Origin: Streptomyces collinus
GTDB lineage: Bacteria; Actinomycetota; Actinomycetes; Streptomycetales; Streptomycetaceae
Direction: 5' to 3'
NCBI RefSeq assembly: GCF_031348265.1
Contig: NZ_CP133771.1
Location: forward strand, 6,882,001 to 6,946,000
DNA length: 64,000 nucleotides
Part shown: positions 60,331 to 64,000 of the stretch, in pieces
Position numbering within the stretch: the stretch's first letter is position 1
How the letters are laid out: every line of letters begins with the position of its first letter
The notes under the pieces: generated by a model
What the model was told of the DNA's origin: nothing
Database searches by the model: none
Seen by the model: the letters and a program-made list of their open reading frames with translations, nothing else
Program-made: the position numbers and the translations under genes

Positions 60331-61497
60331 GTGCAGCCAGCAAGTGACACCCCCGACACACCCTCCGGGCGCCTCCACCGGGCGCGAGCGCTCTACCGGA
60401 ACGTCTCCAAGCGCAGGACCGCCTGGCTGCTGCTCAAGGACACCGTCAACTCCTGCGTCGAGTACCGCATCCTGGGCCTCGCCGCCGAGGCCGCGTTCTT
60501 CACCCTGCTGTCGGTGCCGCCCCTGCTGCTCAGCATGATCGGACTGCTCGGCTACGTCGACGCCTGGACCGGCGCCGACACCATCCAGAGCCTCCAGACC
60601 AACCTCCTGGAAGCATCCCGCACGGTCCTGTCCGACCAGGGCGTCCGCGAGATCGCCCAGCCGATCCTGCACGACGTGATGAAGGGCGGCCGGCCGGACG
60701 TCATCTCCATCGGCTTCCTGTTCGCCCTGTGGTCGGGCTCGCGCGCGGTGAACGTCTTCATAGACACCATCACCGTCATGTACGGCCTCGACGGCGTCCG
60801 GGGCATCGTCAAGACCCGACTGATGGCCTTCCTGCTGTTCATCGTGGCCCTGCTGATCGGCTCCGTGGCGCTGCCGCTGATGGTGGCCGGGCCGGACGCG
60901 GTGGTGCGGATCGTGCCCTGGTCGACGACGGTCGTGCAGGTCCTCTACTGGCCCACGGTGATCCTCCTGTCGATCGCCTTCCTGACGACGCTCTACCACG
61001 TGTCCGTCCCGGTCCGCTCCCCTTGGATCGAGGACGTGCCCGGCGCGCTGGTCGCCCTCGGCATGTGGGTGCTCGGCAGCTTCCTGCTGCGGATCTACCT
61101 GACCAGCACCGTCGAGGGCCCCACGATCTACGGCTCCCTCGCCGCGCCCGTCGCCGTGCTGCTGTGGATCGGTGTGTCCGCGTTCGCCGTCCTGGTCGGG
61201 GCCGCGGTCAACGCCGCCATCGACCGGGTCTGGCCGGCCGCCGCGACGGCCGCGGCCCGCGAGGCGAACGAGCGGCTGCGGCAGGCCCAGGTCGCCGAGT
61301 ACGTCGCCCGCGCCAGTGCCGCGGGCGAAGCCGACCCGGACATGCCCTCCGAGTTCCCGGAGCGCTGGTCGCGCTTCCTGCCGCCGGAGGACGTGTCCGC
61401 CCGCCTGCGCACCCATGTGAAGAGCACCCACGTGAAGAACACCCAGTTGAAGAGCACCCAGGTCAACGGGGAGGGGCCCCCGCCCGAGGACCGGTGA
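60331..61497 (+). CDS. YihY/virulence factor BrkB family membrane protein
   Basis: This 388-residue membrane protein with about six helices shows 'LGLAAEAAFFTLLSVPPLLL' at the start and 'GSLAAPVAVLLWIGVSAFAV' at the C-terminal end of the core. The family was formerly called RNase BN; a flippase-like or transport role is considered. The start is GTG at 60331, directly after 'agggg', while TACCGT at 60319-60324 fits a leaderless -10 box. The C-terminal tail contains a 15-bp repeat coding for variants of THVKS. Confidence 0.9.
   Translation: MQPASDTPDTPSGRLHRARALYRNVSKRRTAWLLLKDTVNSCVEYRILGLAAEAAFFTLLSVPPLLLSMIGLLGYVDAWTGADTIQSLQTNLLEASRTVLSDQGVREIAQPILHDVMKGGRPDVISIGFLFALWSGSRAVNVFIDTITVMYGLDGVRGIVKTRLMAFLLFIVALLIGSVALPLMVAGPDAVVRIVPWSTTVVQVLYWPTVILLSIAFLTTLYHVSVPVRSPWIEDVPGALVALGMWVLGSFLLRIYLTSTVEGPTIYGSLAAPVAVLLWIGVSAFAVLVGAAVNAAIDRVWPAAATAAAREANERLRQAQVAEYVARASAAGEADPDMPSEFPERWSRFLPPEDVSARLRTHVKSTHVKNTQLKSTQVNGEGPPPEDR
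61411..61470. repeat. Four 15-bp in-frame tandem repeats in the BrkB tail
   Basis: Units start at 61411, 61426, 61441 and 61456 and follow 'acccaygtgaagarc'. The last is degenerate. They encode the sequence THVKS-THVKN-TQLKS-TQVNG, a hydrophilic tail that may vary in copy number among strains. Confidence 0.85.
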
Positions 61498-61510
61498 CGG
61501 GCGCCCGCTC

Positions 61511-62380
61511 TCAGGCCCTCCAGGTCCCGGCCGCGGCCCCCTCGCGCACGAAGTCGCCGAAGTCCCGGGGCGCCCGGCCCAGCACCTCCCGCACGCCGTC
61601 CGAGAGGTGCGCGTTGCGGCCGTCCAGGAGCGTGCCGAAGATCTCCGTCATCCCCGCCACCTCCTCCGGCGGCACACCGAACCCGGCCAGCGCCTCGCCG
61701 TAGTCCCGCGTCGAGACGGCCCGGTACGTCAGCGGGCGCCCCGTCGCCGCGGCGATCTCCGCGACGGCCTGCCCGAAGGTCAGCAACCGGGCCCCGGAGA
61801 GGCTGAGGATCCGCTCCGCGTACCGGTCGCCGGAGGTCAGCACATGCACCGCCACGTCCGCGATGTCCCGCACGTCGAGGAACGGCTCGCGCACCTCGTC
61901 GGCGGGGAACACCAGCCCGCCGCGCTCCCGCAGCTCCGCCACCAGCGGCCCCTCACTGAAGTTCTGCGCGAACCAGGCCGCCCGCACCACCGTCCAGGCC
62001 GCCCCCGAGGCGCGCAGTGCCTCCTCGGTGGGCAGGGCCTGGTCCTCGCCCCGCGCGGACAGCAGCACCAGCCGCCGCACCCCGAGCCCGACCGCCTCCC
62101 GCGCGAGCGCGCCGACCACCTCCGCGGCGCCCGGGGCGCCGACGTCCGAGGGGTGGGCGAGGTAGGCCGCGTCGGCGCCGCGCAGGGTGTCCGCCCAGGT
62201 CGAGGCGTCCCACCAGTCGAAGCCCGTCGCCCGCGAAGCCGCCCGGACCGTGAGCCCGGCCGCCTCAGCGGCCCGCGCCACCCGGCTCCCGGTACGCCCC
62301 GTGGCGCCCGTCACCACCACCGTCCTGACCCGTGCGTTCCGTGCAGTGTTCCGTGTCGTGTTCTCCGCCGTGTTCGTCAT
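61511..62380 (-). CDS. NmrA-like NAD(P)-binding reductase
   Basis: This 289-residue atypical short-chain dehydrogenase has the nucleotide motif 'VVVTGATGRTGSRVARAAEA' at about 20-40 and 'DVRDIADVAVHVL' in the NmrA-like region. It lacks the classical YxxxK catalytic pair. It may act on quinones or serve as a redox sensor. The ATG at 62380 faces the AraC gene, from which it is separated by 81 bases, so the AraC protein may regulate it. The start region (MTNTAENTTRNTARNARV) is repetitive. Confidence 0.88.
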   Translation of the reverse strand: MTNTAENTTRNTARNARVRTVVVTGATGRTGSRVARAAEAAGLTVRAASRATGFDWWDASTWADTLRGADAAYLAHPSDVGAPGAAEVVGALAREAVGLGVRRLVLLSARGEDQALPTEEALRASGAAWTVVRAAWFAQNFSEGPLVAELRERGGLVFPADEVREPFLDVRDIADVAVHVLTSGDRYAERILSLSGARLLTFGQAVAEIAAATGRPLTYRAVSTRDYGEALAGFGVPPEEVAGMTEIFGTLLDGRNAHLSDGVREVLGRAPRDFGDFVREGAAAGTWRA

Positions 62381-62461
62381 GCCGTCGAGTCAACTGCCGT
62401 ACGCAGCACGGAACCATCGCTGAACGGCTCATTCCCATACGCCCGCGTCTACGCTGGCCGC

Positions 62462-63433
62462 ATGGACGCGCCCCCACGCTCGACCACGCTCCCGCGGGCG
62501 GACCCCCTTGCCGGTCTGCTGGAGGGGCCCCGCGCGCGGGGCGCGTTCATGATCAGGGCCTGCTTCGACCCGCCGTGGGCGGTACGCGTGGAGGACCGGG
62601 CCCCGCTCACCGTGATGCTCGTCGTCCGCGGCGAGGCCTGGATCGTCCCCGACCGGGGCGAGCGGACGCGGCTCAGGGCCGGGGACCTCGCCATCGCCCG
62701 CGGCCCGGACCCGTACACCTGCGCCGACGCCCCCGGCACGGCACCGCAGGCGGTGATCCTGCCGCACCAGGAGTGCCGCTACCCCGACGGACGGCCCCTC
62801 AACGGCTCCATGGACCTGGGCGTGCGCACCTGGGGCGACCGGCTCGACGGGGACACCGTGATGCTGATCGGCACCTATCCGATGCGGGGCGAGATCGGCG
62901 GCCGGCTGCTGGACGCCCTGCCGCCGCTGCTCGGCCTCCCGTCCGACGTGTGGGACTGCCCGCTCACGCCGTACCTCGCCGAGGAGATCGTCAGGGACGA
63001 GCCGGGGCAGGAGGTCGTCCTGGACCGGCTGCTGGACCTGCTGGTCATCGCCGCGCTGCGGGCCTGGTTCGCACGCCCCGAGGCGGAGGCACCGGCCTGG
63101 TACCGGGCCCTCGCCGACCCGGTCGTCGGCGGCGTGCTGCGTCTGCTCCAGGACGACCCGGCCCACCCCTGGACCGTCGCCTCGCTCGCCGCGAAGGCCG
63201 GGGTGTCCCGAGCGGCGCTGGCCCGCCGCTTCACCGCCCTGGTGGGCGAACCCCCGATGACCCACCTGACCGGCTGGCGCCTCGCCCTCGCCGCCGACCG
63301 CCTGCGCGACTCCGCCGACACCCTCGACGCGGTGGCCCGCAGGGTGGGCTACGGCAGCGCCTTCGCCCTGTCGACGGCGTTCAAGCGGGTGTACGGGGTG
63401 AGTCCGGTGGAGTACCGGGGGCGGGTGACATAG
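62462..63433 (+). CDS. AraC family regulator with cupin domain
   Basis: This 323-residue protein has an N-terminal cupin-6-type domain (about 15-190) and a C-terminal AraC HTH pair ('TVASLAAKAGVSRAALARRF' and 'LDAVARRVGYGSAFALSTAF'). No Shine-Dalgarno sequence precedes the ATG; TACGCT (62450-62455) ends six bases before it, so it is probably leaderless. It is divergent from the NmrA-like reductase, a classical regulator-target layout. Confidence 0.92.
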   Translation: MDAPPRSTTLPRADPLAGLLEGPRARGAFMIRACFDPPWAVRVEDRAPLTVMLVVRGEAWIVPDRGERTRLRAGDLAIARGPDPYTCADAPGTAPQAVILPHQECRYPDGRPLNGSMDLGVRTWGDRLDGDTVMLIGTYPMRGEIGGRLLDALPPLLGLPSDVWDCPLTPYLAEEIVRDEPGQEVVLDRLLDLLVIAALRAWFARPEAEAPAWYRALADPVVGGVLRLLQDDPAHPWTVASLAAKAGVSRAALARRFTALVGEPPMTHLTGWRLALAADRLRDSADTLDAVARRVGYGSAFALSTAFKRVYGVSPVEYRGRVT

Positions 63434-63469
63434 CGGGACCGGGACCGGGACCGGGACCGGCGCCGGGAC
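63434..63469. repeat. Short hexamer array
   Basis: Four perfect 'cgggac' units (63434-63457), one degenerate and one further unit follow the AraC stop directly. Confidence 0.8.
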
Positions 63470-63512
63470 CAACCCCGTGCCTGTCGCCGTGTCGCGGCGT
63501 AGCCTGGCCCTC

Positions 63513-64000
63513 GTGTACGTGGAGCGGGCGTCGCGACTGCCCGGGGCGGTCGTGTGGACCAACACGCCGTCGCGGCCCGGGGCGGCGCGGGTCCTGCCCG
63601 ACGGGTGCATGGACCTGCTGTGGCACGACGGCCGGCTGATGGTCGCCGGGCCCGACACCCGCGCGTACCTCCCGGACGGTGTGACCGGCCCCTGGGCCGG
63701 TGTCCGCTTCTACCCGGGCACGGCCCCCGCGCTCCTGGGCGTGCCGGCGCACGAGCTGCGCGACCGGCGCGTCGAGCTCGCGGACCTGTGGCCGGCCCCG
63801 CAGGTGCGGCGCATGTCCGACCGTGTGAACGCGGCCCCCGACCCGGCGAACGCCCTGGAGGAACTGGCGCTGCGGCAGGCGGCCGGTGCCGAACCCCCCG
63901 ACCCGCTGCTCCGGCAGATCGTCACCGCACTCGACGCGGGCCGTCCGGTCGCCGCCACCGCCGACGAACTCGGCGTGAGCGCCCGCCGGTTGCACCGCCG
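63513..64000 (+). CDS. DUF6597/AraC-type regulator (truncated by the window)
   Basis: The window shows the first 162 codons of a second AraC-family protein. It has an N-terminal DUF6597 ('ARVLPDGCMDLLWHDGRLMV', 'GPDTRAYLP', 'GVRFYPGTAPALLGVPAHEL') and the start of the HTH ('VAATADELGVSARRLHRR'). The GTG at 63513 has no Shine-Dalgarno sequence, while TAGCCT (63500-63505) ends seven bases upstream. It is not related closely to the preceding AraC protein. The rest lies outside the window. Confidence 0.88.
   Translation, partial: MYVERASRLPGAVVWTNTPSRPGAARVLPDGCMDLLWHDGRLMVAGPDTRAYLPDGVTGPWAGVRFYPGTAPALLGVPAHELRDRRVELADLWPAPQVRRMSDRVNAAPDPANALEELALRQAAGAEPPDPLLRQIVTALDAGRPVAATADELGVSARRLHR

Overview
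The window is about 73% G+C by eye, uses GTG, TTG and even CTG starts, and is packed with proteins typical of Streptomyces: geosmin synthase, a CprB-type gamma-butyrolactone-receptor homologue, DUF6230/DUF6114 proteins, a SAV2148-type HEPN protein and an OleD-like macrolide glycosyltransferase. The order cprB, DUF89 phosphatase, geosmin synthase matches the SCO6071-SCO6073 neighbourhood of Streptomyces coelicolor as I know it, so this is most likely chromosomal DNA of a Streptomyces from that broad group. I saw no rRNA, tRNA, insertion sequence, CRISPR array or prophage.

Layout. Positions 1-5,500 hold cell-surface and secreted proteins: the DUF6230/DUF6114 pair, a small secreted protein, a membrane-anchored AA10 lytic polysaccharide monooxygenase and a subtilisin-like protease. 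Positions 5,700-9,980 hold cprB with a palindromic operator, an ARMT1-like DUF89 phosphatase and the bifunctional geosmin synthase. Positions 10,250-13,200 encode a PDZ membrane protein, an Xaa-Pro peptidase and a catalytically degenerate aminoglycoside-phosphotransferase fold. Positions 13,570-24,015 hold the trehalose/glycogen genes treZ, treY and glgX, all on the minus strand. The set is interrupted by an FHA protein, a convergent pair of M14 zinc carboxypeptidases and a decayed oxidoreductase fragment.

Positions 24,200-26,420 encode a copper amine oxidase that appears split over two secreted proteins. Next come a HEPN protein, a DnaQ-like exonuclease, a phosphotransferase, a CUT1-type sugar ABC transporter without its own ATPase, an OleD/Mgt glycosyltransferase under a clear palindromic operator, an M43 metalloprotease, an MMPL transporter, and an orphan GvpL/GvpF protein.

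Positions 40,472-45,305 hold the most interesting locus. It is a two-gene operon encoding a 1,312-residue caspase-NTPase-WD40 protein translationally coupled to an alpha/beta hydrolase. The architecture resembles NLR-like conflict (defence) systems, with the hydrolase as a candidate effector.

Positions 45,372-54,794 form a sulfur-assimilation cluster read right to left: a 27-codon leader peptide, sulfite reductase, a zinc-ribbon protein, APS/PAPS reductase, APS kinase, both ATP sulfurylase subunits, a sulfonate-type ABC transporter and a sirohydrochlorin chelatase that would serve the siroheme of sulfite reductase. Many of these genes overlap by 4 bp. The right end carries a GNAT enzyme, a secreted propeller-like protein, a GAF regulator, an AidB-type acyl-CoA dehydrogenase, a YihY/BrkB membrane protein, an NmrA-like reductase and two AraC-family regulators; the last is cut by the window edge.

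A recurring regulatory feature is a TANNNT-like -10 box ending 6-7 nt before the start codon, with no Shine-Dalgarno sequence, at six to eight genes. This suggests leaderless transcripts.
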